57,051 nt of DNA from assembly GCF_030077875.1 (NCBI RefSeq), contig NZ_JASEJT010000003.1, positions 1-57,051 of the forward strand, in the 5' to 3' direction. Under the pieces are notes generated by a model. The model did not search any database. It was not told where the DNA came from and was given only the letters and a program-made list of their open reading frames with translations. A program made the position numbers and the translations under genes. Of this stretch, positions 1-9,554 are shown piece by piece. This stretch comes from Mycoplasma phocimorsus. GTDB lineage: Bacteria; Bacillota_I; Bacilli_A; Mycoplasmatales; Metamycoplasmataceae. The stretch's first letter is position 1, and the number at the start of each line of letters is the position of its first letter.

Positions 1-1215
1 GGACAAAAAAATGCCACCATTAAATCTAATTTTACATCACAGCTACTTGCCGTGGTGTTTTTCACTCCAAATTACTTTGAATTCTGTCATTGTTGTATCA
101 ATTTATGAAATTTCTTGTAATTTTTTTAAGTTCTTTTAATGTCATTTTGCTTATATTGATTCTGTTTAAATATTCTGACTTTAAAATTGATAATCAGTAT
201 TTAATCTTGTGATTTTCTAGTGAATTACCAACTCTTGAAAGCGATACCTAACTATTATTTCTTTTAATTATATTTATATATTCAGTGCTACTGTATCTAC
301 TGTCATAATTTTAATAAATTATAAACTTATTTCCTTTTCTCGCTTTTAATAAGTCATCTACATTTTTTAAAACTAAATTCAAATCATTGTATTTTAAAGG
401 ATTTTAACTGATGATTTTTTTAGTATTATGACATATTATTATAGAAAAAACATGATTCTATTTAAAATCATTTGCATCCCTTATATAAGTTATAGCGATG
501 GCAAAAATATTTCTAATTAACATATCATTATAATCTTTATTAACAATATTTTTAATTTTAGCTGTTACATTTTTTTGATCTTTGTGTTTTATTCTAATTT
601 CATATTTAAGACCTAAGCAGTTTATATGTCGCTCTAAAATGCAATAATTTGTAAAAATGCCATATTTTAGATCAATATATTAACTTAATCGCGCTTTTCC
701 ATAAATTTTTTTTCAAATATTTTAATAATTAAACTATATAGTTCGTTTTTTAAACTAATTAAATTTTTGGCATTTTTATTTGTTTGTTTTAAGTATTTAA
801 AAATTGTCTGTTTAATTATATCTAGTATTTTCAATAACATTATTATTTTTATTTTGATTGATTTATTTTTCTTTATTTTATGTGGTTTATTCTTTACAAT
901 TTCGTAATAACGACTTGCTTTTTTCTAACTCTTTAATTTTAAATTCATCTAAATTGGGTTTAGAATAATCAACTTAGTTGACTTTCTATTAATGCTTTTT
1001 TACCTTATACTAATAAATCTTACATTTTTTCATCATAATATAAAAATATTCTATTCTTCTAATTTGCGATTTCAAATTATCGCTTGTCACATAATTTATA
1101 TCCGGCAATAATATTTTAATAATTATATAATTGCTATTGAATAGCCGTTCCTTAAATATGCTTTAAAAATAATTTTATTTTTCTCTTTTGTAAAACATTT
1201 CGACATAATAAACTT
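1..1215 (-). mobile_element. IS3-family element remnant, minus strand, heavily decayed
   Basis: No open reading frame survives. Read on the minus strand, positions about 10-260 give the C-terminal end of an IS3 orfB transposase in broken frames, with pieces resembling SLSRVGNSLENHKIKYW, LSILKSEYLNRI and a KTPRQVA-like tail. Positions 250-420 match, in reverse orientation, the remnant at 2985-3384. The outer left end (10-70) resembles the ends of the remnants at 15100 and 38690-38757. The rest is AT-rich drifted sequence with stops in all frames. The mechanism is inferred from family resemblance only; the element is dead. The boundary on the lipoprotein side is approximate. Confidence 0.7.
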
Positions 1216-1225
1216 TTTAATAAAA

Positions 1226-1258
1226 TTACTAAAAAACATCCGTATTGACAGATGTTAA
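1226..1258 (-). terminator. Rho-independent terminator of the lipoprotein pair
   Basis: The arms AACATC (1235-1240) and GATGTT (1251-1256) form a hairpin. On the minus strand it is followed by a run of six T. It lies 24 bases past the stop of the lipoprotein gene that ends at 1282. A closely similar hairpin stands at 16341-16363. Confidence 0.65.
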
Positions 1259-1281
1259 ATTTTATTGTTATTTTTTATTTT

Positions 1282-1704
1282 TTAGGAGCTAGGGGGTTTA
1301 ATTGGGGGGTTTATAGCTTCGCCAACAAATAGCATTAATATATAAGCAAAAGGTAAAAAAACAAATGTAGAACATATAGCAAGTCCCAATGATATTCAAG
1401 GATGATTTGATATTCATTTAGTATTTTTTTGATGCAAGCTTTCATTATTTTTACTTAAACTAACTTTTGCAAGCTGAACATTTTTATTTACATTATTTTC
1501 TAATTTTACATTTTCTATTGTTGTAGAAAAAACGTTTTTTAATTTAACTGAACGGTGCTGTACTGATAATTTTTTGATTTTATTATTAATTTCTTTTTTG
1601 CTTTCCTGTCGGTTATTTTTAATTTTTTGACAGGAAATTACAATTGTTGGTAGCACGCTTATGGAGCTAAAAAAACCAATTCATAATACTTTTTTTAATT
1701 TCAT
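1282..1704 (-). CDS. Putative lipoprotein with C-terminal membrane segment (second gene of pair)
   Basis: 140 residues with UGA read as Trp. The start ATG at 1704 opens MKLKKVLWIGFF, followed by a hydrophobic stretch and a lipobox VISC near residue 26, so export and lipid attachment at Cys are likely. The middle (residues 27-90) is Lys/Asn/Ser-rich and hydrophilic. Two UGA codons lie in the C-terminal part, which contains a clear hydrophobic segment (about 103-127, LGLAICSTFVFLPFAYILML) and a Pro-rich tail. A protein with both an N-terminal lipid anchor and a C-terminal membrane span would be fixed at both ends outside the cell. It is 21 bases downstream of a gene with the same plan and probably forms an operon with it. 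No family is recognised. Confidence 0.7.
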
Positions 1705-1725
1705 AAAACCACTATTTTGCACTAT

Positions 1726-2193
1726 TTACCCCCCCTGATGTTGACCAGTTATTTTTGTACCAATTACTATTGCGGCCCCAAGAGCAAATTGTATTGCAAA
1801 ACCTATCCCTATACCAACACCTATAGTTTTTCAAGGATTACTGCTCATTTTATCAGTAAGGCTTTTAGGCGTATTAGAAATTTTAACTGCATTTTTTTTA
1901 TATCACCAGCCATTTCAAAATTGTTTTTCTGCCTCTAGTCTCACTTCTTCTTTTGCTTCACCAGCCTTTTTTAGCTCTTTTTGAGCATCTTGCTCTTTTT
2001 TATTTTCCACTTCTAATTTTTTAATTTTTGGCAATTCTTGTTGTTTCTTTTTTTCTTGTTCTTTAGGCTTTATGTTTTGTTTAAAATCACTTTTTGCTAT
2101 AATATTTTTTGCATTTTCTCTATTACAAGAAATTACTATACCAGGAACAATTATTAATGAAAGACCTACTAAAAAATAATGTATTTTTTTCAT
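1726..2193 (-). CDS. Putative lipoprotein with C-terminal membrane segment (first gene of pair)
   Basis: 155 residues with UGA as Trp. A strong Shine-Dalgarno AAGGAG precedes the ATG at 2193. The signal peptide MKKIHYFLVGLSLIIVPGI runs into the lipobox VISC, with Cys about residue 23. Residues 30-92 are very rich in Lys, Glu and Gln (KEQEKKKQQ, KKEQDAQKELKKAGEAKEE) and likely helical or coiled coil. Then come a Trp-rich linker (WNGWWYKKN) and a C-terminal hydrophobic Gly/Ala/Ile-rich segment (TIGVGIGIGFAIQFALGAAIVIG). Like its downstream partner it appears anchored at both ends. It is flanked by IS3 remnants, as mollicute surface genes often are. Function unknown; surface exposure is inferred. 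Confidence 0.75.
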
Positions 2194-2984
2194 ATAACTC
2201 CTTAATACAAAATATAACTATTATTATAGTATTAAATATATATAAAAAATATTTATTATTTTATTTTAAAGTTAAATATGAAATGTAATATTAATAACTT
2301 TATATATTTAATAATTAGCGAGCTATGGTATTTATATATGATTTTGATCTTCTGATAAAAATAGCTCTTGTGATAGTTTTAGTAAAAAATCATCTCAAAA
2401 GCCACTCTCTTTAGAAAATCGAAAATAAGTTATTCAATTTTTTAAGAAAGTTTTCAAATGTATTTAAAATTTTGATTTATGGTAGTCTCGATTTGTTTTG
2501 AGACATTTTTTGTTATTCCTTATTCATGTTATAAGCAATTTTTTTTGAAGTTACAAATTATAAAGATAAAATAAAAAAATATTAAACGCGTATGTGTTGC
2601 ATTTGATATTTCTCTTTAGGATTTAAATTTATTTAAATTTCTTTTTCTTCTTTAGAAATTGTTGAAAGGATTTTTTGATTTTTCTGGCAATTGAACAAAT
2701 AAAGAAGTTATATTCAAGAGCTTTTTAAATAAAAAATCTTTTTTCTTTTATCAAGTGATAATATTTTTTGTTATATAATTTTTTAATTTATTTAAGTTTC
2801 AAATATGGGGACACTTTTTTTATGCCAAAACTATGAAAAAAGTTGAACGATCACATTTATTTTACATAAAAATAGATGTGTTGCGCTTCAGCTTGCAATT
2901 CAGCATATTATTATAAATAATATATATCTGCTATAAATTTAATCAAACTTGGAAACCCAGGGTCATAAGACTAGGCAAATTATC
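2194..2984. other. Gene-free AT-rich stretch with decayed sequence
   Basis: No reading frame can be supported. A terminator-like hairpin lies at 2485-2511 (GTCTC/GAGAC followed by ATTTTTT). An isolated ACTTGGAAACCCAGG at about 2947-2961 resembles the terminal repeat of the IS1634-type element at 54172-55965. This suggests old insertion scars, but no ORF or partner end is visible. Confidence 0.4.
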
Positions 2985-3384
2985 AGTTAAAACCTTTCAA
3001 AATGCAATGATTTAAATTTATTTTTAAAAAATGTAGATGACCTATTAAAAGTAAAAAAAGGAAATAAGTTTATAATTCATTAAGATTATGGCAGTAGATA
3101 CAGTAGCACTGAATATATAAATATAATTAAAAGAAATAATGGTTAGTATTGCTTTCAAAAATTGCCAATTCTTTAGATAATAGAGAAACAGAATTCTAAT
3201 TTTTTGATTTAAAATTAAAATCATTAAAACATTTAGACTATAAAAATTTAACTTACTATAAGTTAAAAAGTGTATAAACAATTATATAAATTAATATAAC
3301 AGAGAAAAAATTTAAAAAATTTAAATTTAAAAACACCATAGCGGCTTGCTATGATGCAAAACAATATTATGTTAAATTTTGTTG
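2985..3384 (+). mobile_element. IS3-family remnant, 3' end of orfB, plus strand
   Basis: The plus strand around 3075-3280 gives broken pieces of an IS3 transposase core: a DYGSRYSSTEYINIIKRNNG-like string (its Asp belongs to the DDE second-Asp motif), then SKIANSLDNRETEF in another frame. Positions about 3325-3384 match the 3' tip shared by all IS3 remnants here (an AAACACCA-type start, then GTTAAATTTTGTTGT). It is inverted relative to the remnant at 1-1215, so the two bracket the lipoprotein pair. Frameshifts and stops make it inactive. Confidence 0.65.
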
Positions 3385-3429
3385 TAACTAGTCTATATGC
3401 GCTTAGTGTTTTTATTTGCAAATTCTTAA

Positions 3430-3696
3430 TTAATCAATAATTTTTTGTTCTTGCATTATTTTGATAAGTGCATCAATAGCTTGATCTTCATCCTTACCTT
3501 CTGCTTCAATCAATACAGTTTCACCCGTTTTAATCCCAAGAGACATAATATTCATAATTGATTTTAGATTAGCTGTTGTGGTATCTTTTTTTAAGAAGAT
3601 GTCAGATTCGTATTTGCCAGCTTCTTGACATAAGAAAGATGCTGGTCTAGCATGTAGTCCAATAGGGTCTGTAATTTGAACTTCAATTCTTCTCAT
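3430..3696 (-). CDS. ptsH: Phosphocarrier protein HPr
   Basis: 88 residues, full family length. HPr is the small cytosolic carrier that passes phosphate from EI to the EIIA domains of the sugar phosphotransferase system. The active-site block GLHARPAS contains the phosphorylatable His15. The regulatory Ser46 region SIMNIMSLG is present, so HPr kinase/phosphatase control is possible. The start ATG at 3696 has an AAGGAG upstream at good spacing. It stands alone, without ptsI next to it. Identification is secure. Confidence 0.97.
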   Translation of the reverse strand: MRRIEVQITDPIGLHARPASFLCQEAGKYESDIFLKKDTTTANLKSIMNIMSLGIKTGETVLIEAEGKDEDQAIDALIKIMQEQKIID

Positions 3697-3827
3697 ATTT
3701 ACTCCTTATAAATTAATTTATACTAACAATTATATTATGATATAAATTATATTAATTGTAAAGTTTGATATTTATGAAATAATTATGAAACTAAAAATAA
3801 CATTTGTTGTTATTTGAAAGGATAAAA

Positions 3828-4112
3828 ATGAATTTTTTACTTGTAAAATACAAGATAAAACATGATAAAATTGAAAAATTTATGAAATTTGCCAATGCTT
3901 ATATAGAAGAAACCAGAAAAGAATTATTAAATTTATCGCTTGAATATGGAAAAATTAAAGATAAAGATGAATTCTTTTTTAATTATAGATGGGCTGATAA
4001 AAATAGTTATTTTGAACACAAAAAAACAGCCCATTTTAAGAAATTTGCTACTGAAATTGCTGATTGTTTAAATGGTAATTTTGTACCCTATTTATTAAAT
4101 TCAATTTATTAA
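3828..4112 (+). CDS. Small antibiotic-biosynthesis-monooxygenase (ABM)-like protein
   Basis: 94 residues from the ATG at 3828, chosen because GAAAGGAT lies just before it; an in-frame ATG at 3804 lacks such a site. The sequence opens with a beta strand (NFLLVKYKIK), then a long helix with KIEKFMKFANAYIEETRKE. The motifs FFFNYRWADKNSYFEHKKTAHFKKF and FVPYL follow the pattern of the ferredoxin-like ABM/YgiN fold (W..xxxxxxH...H..). Members are small dimeric proteins, some acting on quinols or heme, most without known substrate. It is divergent from ptsH and followed at once by a terminator. The fold assignment is moderate; the function is unknown. Confidence 0.6.
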   Translation: MNFLLVKYKIKHDKIEKFMKFANAYIEETRKELLNLSLEYGKIKDKDEFFFNYRWADKNSYFEHKKTAHFKKFATEIADCLNGNFVPYLLNSIY

Positions 4113-4133
4113 ATGCTTTGGCATTTTTTTTAT
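4113..4133 (+). terminator. Rho-independent terminator after the ABM-like gene
   Basis: AAATGC-TTTG-GCATTT hairpin followed by a T run, starting directly after the stop codon at 4112. Confidence 0.7.
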
Positions 4134-4201
4134 CGCAATATATTAATTAATTGATATTAATAAAAGTATTATAATAATTAAGTTATGAAAAAGGAGATTA
4201 A

Positions 4202-4900
4202 ATGACACCACATATAAACGCAAAAGAAGGTTCAATAGCAAAAACCGTTTTAATGCCAGGAGATCCTCTAAGAGCAAAATATATTGCTGAAACATACTTA
4301 GAAAATCCTAAATTAGTAAGCAATGTTAGAAATATGCTTATGTATACTGGTAAATACAATGGTAAAAAAATTACTGTTGCCGGAGGAGGAATGGGTTGTC
4401 CTTCTATGGGTATTTACAGTTATGAATTATTTAAGTTTTATGATGTAAAAAATATTATTAGAATTGGCAGTGCCGGATCATATCAAAAAGATTTAGGTCT
4501 ATATCAAACTGTTTTAGCTACTGAAGCTTATTCAGACAGCACTGCTTTTGCTAAATTGGTTTTAGGCAAAAATACACATATTACAAAACCAAGCAAAAGT
4601 CTTAATAATAAAATTTTAAAATTAGCTGAGAAATTAAATATTCCTGTAACACAAGGGAGAGTTCACTCTTCTGATGTATTTTATAGCTCAAGAAGCACTG
4701 AAGATACAATTAATGCTACTAAAGCAATTTGTGTTGAAATGGAATCATTTGCATTATTTGCAAATGCTAAAAAATTAGGTAAAAAAGCTGCTTGTTTATT
4801 AACAATTTCAGATAATTTAATTACTCATGAAGTAACTACTGCCGAAGAAAGACAAAGCTCATTTAATGATATGATGAAAATTGCATTGGAGTTAGCATAA
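4202..4900 (+). CDS. deoD: Purine-nucleoside phosphorylase (DeoD type)
   Basis: 232 residues, the usual length of hexameric DeoD. It cleaves purine (deoxy)nucleosides with phosphate to free base and (deoxy)ribose-1-phosphate. Visible family blocks are TPHINAKEG at the N terminus, MPGDPLRAKYIAETYL (phosphate site), GMGCPSMGIYSYEL, RIGSAGSYQ and the nucleoside-binding VEMESFALFANA, with SDNLITHE near the C terminus. AAAGGAGATTAA precedes the ATG. It overlaps deoA by one base (TAATG), so the two are translationally coupled and supply bases and pentose phosphate to the salvage economy. Confidence 0.96.
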   Translation: MTPHINAKEGSIAKTVLMPGDPLRAKYIAETYLENPKLVSNVRNMLMYTGKYNGKKITVAGGGMGCPSMGIYSYELFKFYDVKNIIRIGSAGSYQKDLGLYQTVLATEAYSDSTAFAKLVLGKNTHITKPSKSLNNKILKLAEKLNIPVTQGRVHSSDVFYSSRSTEDTINATKAICVEMESFALFANAKKLGKKAACLLTISDNLITHEVTTAEERQSSFNDMMKIALELA

Positions 4901-6195
4901 TGAGAGCAGTTGATATAATTATAAAGAAAGTTCAAAATCAAGAACTTTCACAAAAAGAGCTTGAATTTCTTATTAACGGCTATGTGGAAGGTAGCGTTCC
5001 TGATTATCAAATGTCAGCATTTTTAATGGCGGTTGTGTTTAACGGAATGAATCCTGTTGAACTTGGACATTTAACAAAAGTAATGATTCAATCAGGTGAC
5101 ACTATTAATTTAGATATAATTCCTGGTATTAAAGTAGATAAGCACTCAACAGGGGGTGTAGGAGATAAAACAACTTTATCAGTAACACCGATTGTTGCCG
5201 CGCTTGGAGTGCCTGTTGCCAAAATGTCAGGAAGAGGGCTAGGTCATACTGGTGGAACTCTTGATAAACTTGAAACCATTCCTGGCTTCAAAATTGAACT
5301 AAATGAAAAAGAATTTATTGAAACAGTTCAAAAACATAAAATTGCTGTAATTGGTCAAACAGGACAACTTGTTCCTGCTGACAAAAAGATTTATGCATTA
5401 CGTGATGTTACTGGAACAGTAAACTCAATACCTTTAATTGCAAGTTCAATTATGTCTAAAAAACTTTCAACTGGAGCAGATGCAATTCTTTTAGATGTTA
5501 AATGTGGAGAAGGCGCTTTTATGAAAGATCTTGATTCGGCAAGATTATTAGCCAAAACTATGATTAGTATAGGTAAAGAATTAAATGTTGATGTTCGTGC
5601 TGAAATTACTAATATGTCAAGACCAATTGGTAGACAAATTGGTAATAAAAATGAAGTTATTGAAGCAATTGAAACACTTAAAGGTAATGGGCCTGAAGAT
5701 TTTAATGATTTAGTTTATTCTTCTGCAGCAACAATGTTAGTACAAGCCAAAGTTGCTAATGATTATTCTGCTGCTATTAAAATGGTAAAAGAAGTTATTG
5801 CTAACGGCAAAGCCTTAGATAAATTTTATGAATTTATTGAAGCTCAACACGGTGATGTTGAAGCCCTTAAAGATGCAGATTTTTGAAAACCTAAATATAA
5901 AAAAGAAATTACAGCTAAATCAGGCGGTTACATGAATATATTTAATTCATTAATTTTTGGTAATGTTGCAATGAAACTAGGGGCCGGCAGAATGGTAAAA
6001 GAAGATGTTATTGATCCTGAAGCTGGTATTACAATTAATAAAAAAACTAATGAAAAAGTTAATGCTGGAGATTTAATTTTTACATTATACTCTTCAAATC
6101 CAATCGATATTAAACTAGAGAATGAATTAGAAGCAGCATTTAAAATTGAAAAAGAACCCGTTGAAAATACTATTATTTTAGATAAAATGGAATAA
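4900..6195 (+). CDS. deoA: Pyrimidine-nucleoside (thymidine) phosphorylase
   Basis: 431 residues with one UGA (Trp) at 5884-5886. It catalyses phosphorolysis of thymidine or uridine. The signature KVDKHSTGGVGDKTTLSVTP and the stretch KMSGRGLGHTGGTLDKLE hold the phosphate and pyrimidine contacts. A C-terminal alpha/beta domain carries the usual GAGR-like string KLGAGRMVKEDVIDPEAGI and HxxxxxxV-type strands. Length matches the Gram-positive Pdp/DeoA group. The start overlaps the deoD stop by one base. The operon ends at the hairpin just after the stop. Confidence 0.95.
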
Positions 6196-6230
6196 CAAAA
6201 ACGAGGAAAACCCTCGTTTTTGTTTTATTT
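6196..6230. terminator. Bidirectional terminator between deoA and fusA
   Basis: A perfect 11-bp stem (6196-6206 with 6212-6222, core ACGAGG/CCTCGT) with a 5-base loop and T-rich flanks on both strands. It serves convergent deoA (+) and the str operon (-). Confidence 0.9.
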
Positions 6231-6268
6231 TTAAATTTTTAAGTTTAAGTATGTTTTTTGTTTAATTA

Positions 6269-8356
6269 TTAATCATCGATATCTTTGATATTACGTTTTT
6301 TAATAATTTCATCAGCAATGTTTTTTGGACATCTTTCATAATGATCAAATTGCATTTGGTAATTTCCACGACCAGCTGTCATACTACGTAAATCAGTAGC
6401 ATATCCAAACATTTCTGATAATGGAACGTCAGCTTTTAATACATGTGCTCCATCACTTCTTGTTTCATTTTCTTTAATTTGTCCACGACGACGAGACAAG
6501 TCGCCCATAACATCTCCAAAGTAATCTTCAGGAATAACTACGGCAACATCCATAATAGGTTCTAAAAGAATTGTACCAATGGCATCTTTAGCTTTTGTAA
6601 GAGCTTTAGAAGCAGCAATTTTATATGCCATTTCTGATGAATCGACATCATGGTATGATCCATCAAATAATGTAGCTTTAACATCGATCATTGGATAACC
6701 GGCTAGAATACCAGCTGCCATTTTTTCTTCAAGACCTTTTTGAATTGATTTGATGTATTGACTAGGAATTTTACCACCAACAATTTTATCAACAAATTCA
6801 AATCCACCATCTGGGTTTGGTTCAAAATTAATTCATACGTGACCATATTGTCCACGTCCACCAGATTGTTTAATATGTTTTCCTTCAACTTCAGCTTGTT
6901 TTGTAATAGTTTCACGGTAACTTACTTGTGGTGCCCCAACTTTAGCTTGAACACCGAATTCACGCTTAAGACGATCAACAATAATATCAAGGTGCAACTC
7001 ACCCATTCCAGCAATAATTGTTTGTCCTGTTTCTTCATCTGTATATGTTTTAAAAGTAGGATCTTCAGCAGCTAATTTTTGTAATCCAATTGAAAGTTTT
7101 TCTGTAGCAGCTTTTGATTCTGGTTCAAGAGCTTGTGAAATAACTGGTTCTGGGAATGCCATTTTTTCTAGAACTAATTTTCTACCTTTTTCAGACACTA
7201 ATGTATCACCTGTTGTTGTATTTTTAAGTCCAACAGCAGCAGCGATATCTCCGGCTCTAACTTCATCAATTTCATTTCTTGAGTTTGCATGCATTTGTAA
7301 AACACGACCAATACGTTCTTTTACATCTTTAGTTGTATTGTAAATATATGTTCCTTTATTTAAAACACCTGAGTAAACTCTAAAAAATGTTAATGAACCT
7401 ACGAATGGATCGTTAGCCACTTTAAATGCTAAAGCAGTGAATTCTCCTTCATCACTAGGAGTAATTTCAACTTCTTCTTCACCTAAGTGAGCTGTCATAG
7501 CGGGAACATCTAATGGTGAAGGCATATAATCTACAACACCATCAAGCATAGCTTTAACACCTTTGTTCTTAAAAGCTGTTCCACAAAATGCTGGGAAAAA
7601 TTGAGCTGTTAATGTAGCTTTTCTTATAGCAGCTTTTAGTTCTTCAACAGAAACTTCTTCGCCTTCAAGAACTTTCATCATTAATTCATCATCAAATGAA
7701 GCAACTGCTTCAATTAATTCTTGTCTTTTAATTTCAACTGTTTCTTTTAAATCTTCAGGAATTGCAATTTCTTTAAATTCTTCATTTGCTTGTCCGTCAA
7801 ATTCATATGCTTTTAGTTCAACTAGGTCAATGTGCCCTATGTAACTACTTTCAGCACCAATTGGTCATGCAACCGCAACCGCATTTCCATTTAATCTATC
7901 ATGTACTGATTTAACAGCAGCTTCAAAGTTAGCCCCTGCTTTATCCATTTTATTTACAAAAATAATACGAGGAACTTTATAGTTCGTGGCTTGCCTTCAA
8001 ACAGTTTCTGTTTGAGGCTCAACACCTGATTGAGCATCAAGCACAGCTACAGCGCCATCTAATACACGAAGTGAACGTTCAACTTCAACAGTAAAGTCAA
8101 CGTGACCTGGAGTATCGATAATATTAATTCTTTTCCCTTTTCAAAAAGCTGTTGTAGCAGCTGATGTAATTGTAATTCCACGTTCTTGTTCTTGAACCAT
8201 TCAGTCCATTTGTGAAGCACCTTCATGTGTTTCACCAATTTTGTGAATTTTACCAGTGTGGTATAAAATACGTTCTGTAGTTGTAGTTTTTCCGGCATCA
8301 ATGTGAGCCATAATACCGATATTACGGTAATCTTTTAACTGATATTCTCTAGCCAT
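6269..8356 (-). CDS. fusA: Elongation factor G
   Basis: 695 residues with several UGA Trp codons. This is the ribosomal translocase GTPase. The N terminus [20 protein letters not shown] continues into the P loop [15 protein letters not shown], and [14 protein letters not shown]-type switch II is readable in the frame. The C-terminal domains carry [35 protein letters not shown] and the tail [16 protein letters not shown], all typical of EF-G. It starts 6 bases after the rpsG stop and has no clear Shine-Dalgarno, so translation is probably coupled to rpsG. It is the last gene of the str operon; tuf lies elsewhere (30302). Confidence 0.98.
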
Positions 8357-8362
8357 ATTTTA

Positions 8363-8833
8363 TTATCATCTAAAGTGAGCGAATGCACGGTTAGCTTCAG
8401 CCATTTTGTGTGTATCCTCACGTTTTTTGATTGATCCTCCCATTTTATTTGAAGCGTCAACGATTTCGTTAGCAAGACGAACATCCATTGTTTTTTCGTT
8501 TCTTAATCTAGCATATTGAACTAATCATCTTAGTGAAAGAGTTTGTTTTCTACGAGCACTTACTTCTGTTGGCACTTGGTAGTTTGTTCCACCAATTCTT
8601 CTTGTTCTAATTTCTAATTGAGGTGTAATGTTTTCAATAGCTTGTTTGAAAACTTCCATTGGATCTTTGTTTGTTTTTTCTTTTACTATTTCAAAAGCTG
8701 AATATAGAATTTTTTGTGCAGTTGATTTTTTACCATCTAACATAATTGTGTTAATTAATTTTGTAATTAATACTGAGTTAAATACTGGGTCTGCAAGCAC
8801 CGATCTTATAGGCGCACTTCTTTTTCTTGACAT
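8363..8833 (-). CDS. rpsG: 30S ribosomal protein S7
   Basis: 156 residues, the standard bacterial length, including one UGA Trp just before the stop. S7 nucleates assembly of the 3' domain of 16S rRNA and contacts the E-site tRNA. Family blocks seen are [55 protein letters not shown] and [22 protein letters not shown] site precedes the ATG. It lies 33 bases downstream of rpsL. Confidence 0.98.
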
Positions 8834-8866
8834 TTTTTTCTCCTTATATATTAATAATTATTGATA

Positions 8867-9283
8867 TTATTTAGATTTTTCTCTTTTTGCACCATATAAA
8901 CTACGAGATTGTTTACGTTTGTTAACACCTGCAGCGTCTTGTGTTCCACGAACAATGTGGTATCTAACCCCAGGCAAGTCTTTAACACGACCACCACGAA
9001 TTAAAACTACTGAGTGTTCTTGTAAATTGTGTCCTTCTCCTGGAATGTATGCTGTTACTTCCATACCATTTGATAATTTAACACGGGCATATCTACGTAA
9101 AGCAGAGTTAGGTTTTTTAGGTGTCATTGTAGCAACACGAGTACACACTCCACGTTTGAATGGAGAATTCATTTTTTTAGGTCTTTTAATTAGAGAGTTG
9201 TAAGTAAATGACAATGCAGGAGCATTAGGTTTTTTACTTTTAAAACTACGACCTCTATTTACTAATTGGTTTATTGTTGGCAT
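8867..9283 (-). CDS. rpsL: 30S ribosomal protein S12
   Basis: 138 residues; start [12 protein letters not shown] with GAAAGGAA upstream. S12 lines the decoding centre. The block [11 protein letters not shown] and the block [12 protein letters not shown] are intact. The lysines that streptomycin resistance changes normally hit (equivalents of K42/K43 and K87) are present, so the protein looks drug-sensitive at these sites. It is the first gene of the rpsL-rpsG-fusA operon. The promoter must lie in the 271-base gap to the right. Confidence 0.98.
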   Translation of the reverse strand: MPTINQLVNRGRSFKSKKPNAPALSFTYNSLIKRPKKMNSPFKRGVCTRVATMTPKKPNSALRRYARVKLSNGMEVTAYIPGEGHNLQEHSVVLIRGGRVKDLPGVRYHIVRGTQDAAGVNKRKQSRSLYGAKREKSK

Positions 9284-9554
9284 TTTTTTCCTTTCATTAT
9301 AATTATAACTGTTTAAGTATACACTATATTACTCCCGGGTGTATCAAAAAAATATTTTTTTTAAAATAGCTAATTTTTAATTAAATGCACATAAAAAAGT
9401 TTTGCAAAAAATAACAAATTATTTTTATTAAAATTTTTTAATATTTATTTTAAATTTTCAGAAATAAATTTGCGTTCAAGCGCAATAGATAAAAAGTTAT
9501 ATAAACTAATATATAATAATATTAATTATTATTATTTTATAAAAAGGAAACTTT

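Noticed and set aside
3045-3281. Minus-strand open frame of 78 codons
   Set aside because: It lies antisense to the IS3 remnant on the plus strand and has no ribosome site; it is a shadow.
6758-7075. Plus-strand open frame inside fusA
   Set aside because: Antisense to strongly conserved EF-G sequence; no ribosome site or family signal.
9300-9345. Promoter of rpsL with TTGATA and TATACT on the minus strand
   Set aside because: The spacing is about 20 bases, outside the usual range, and alternative -10 strings exist; not firm enough to annotate.
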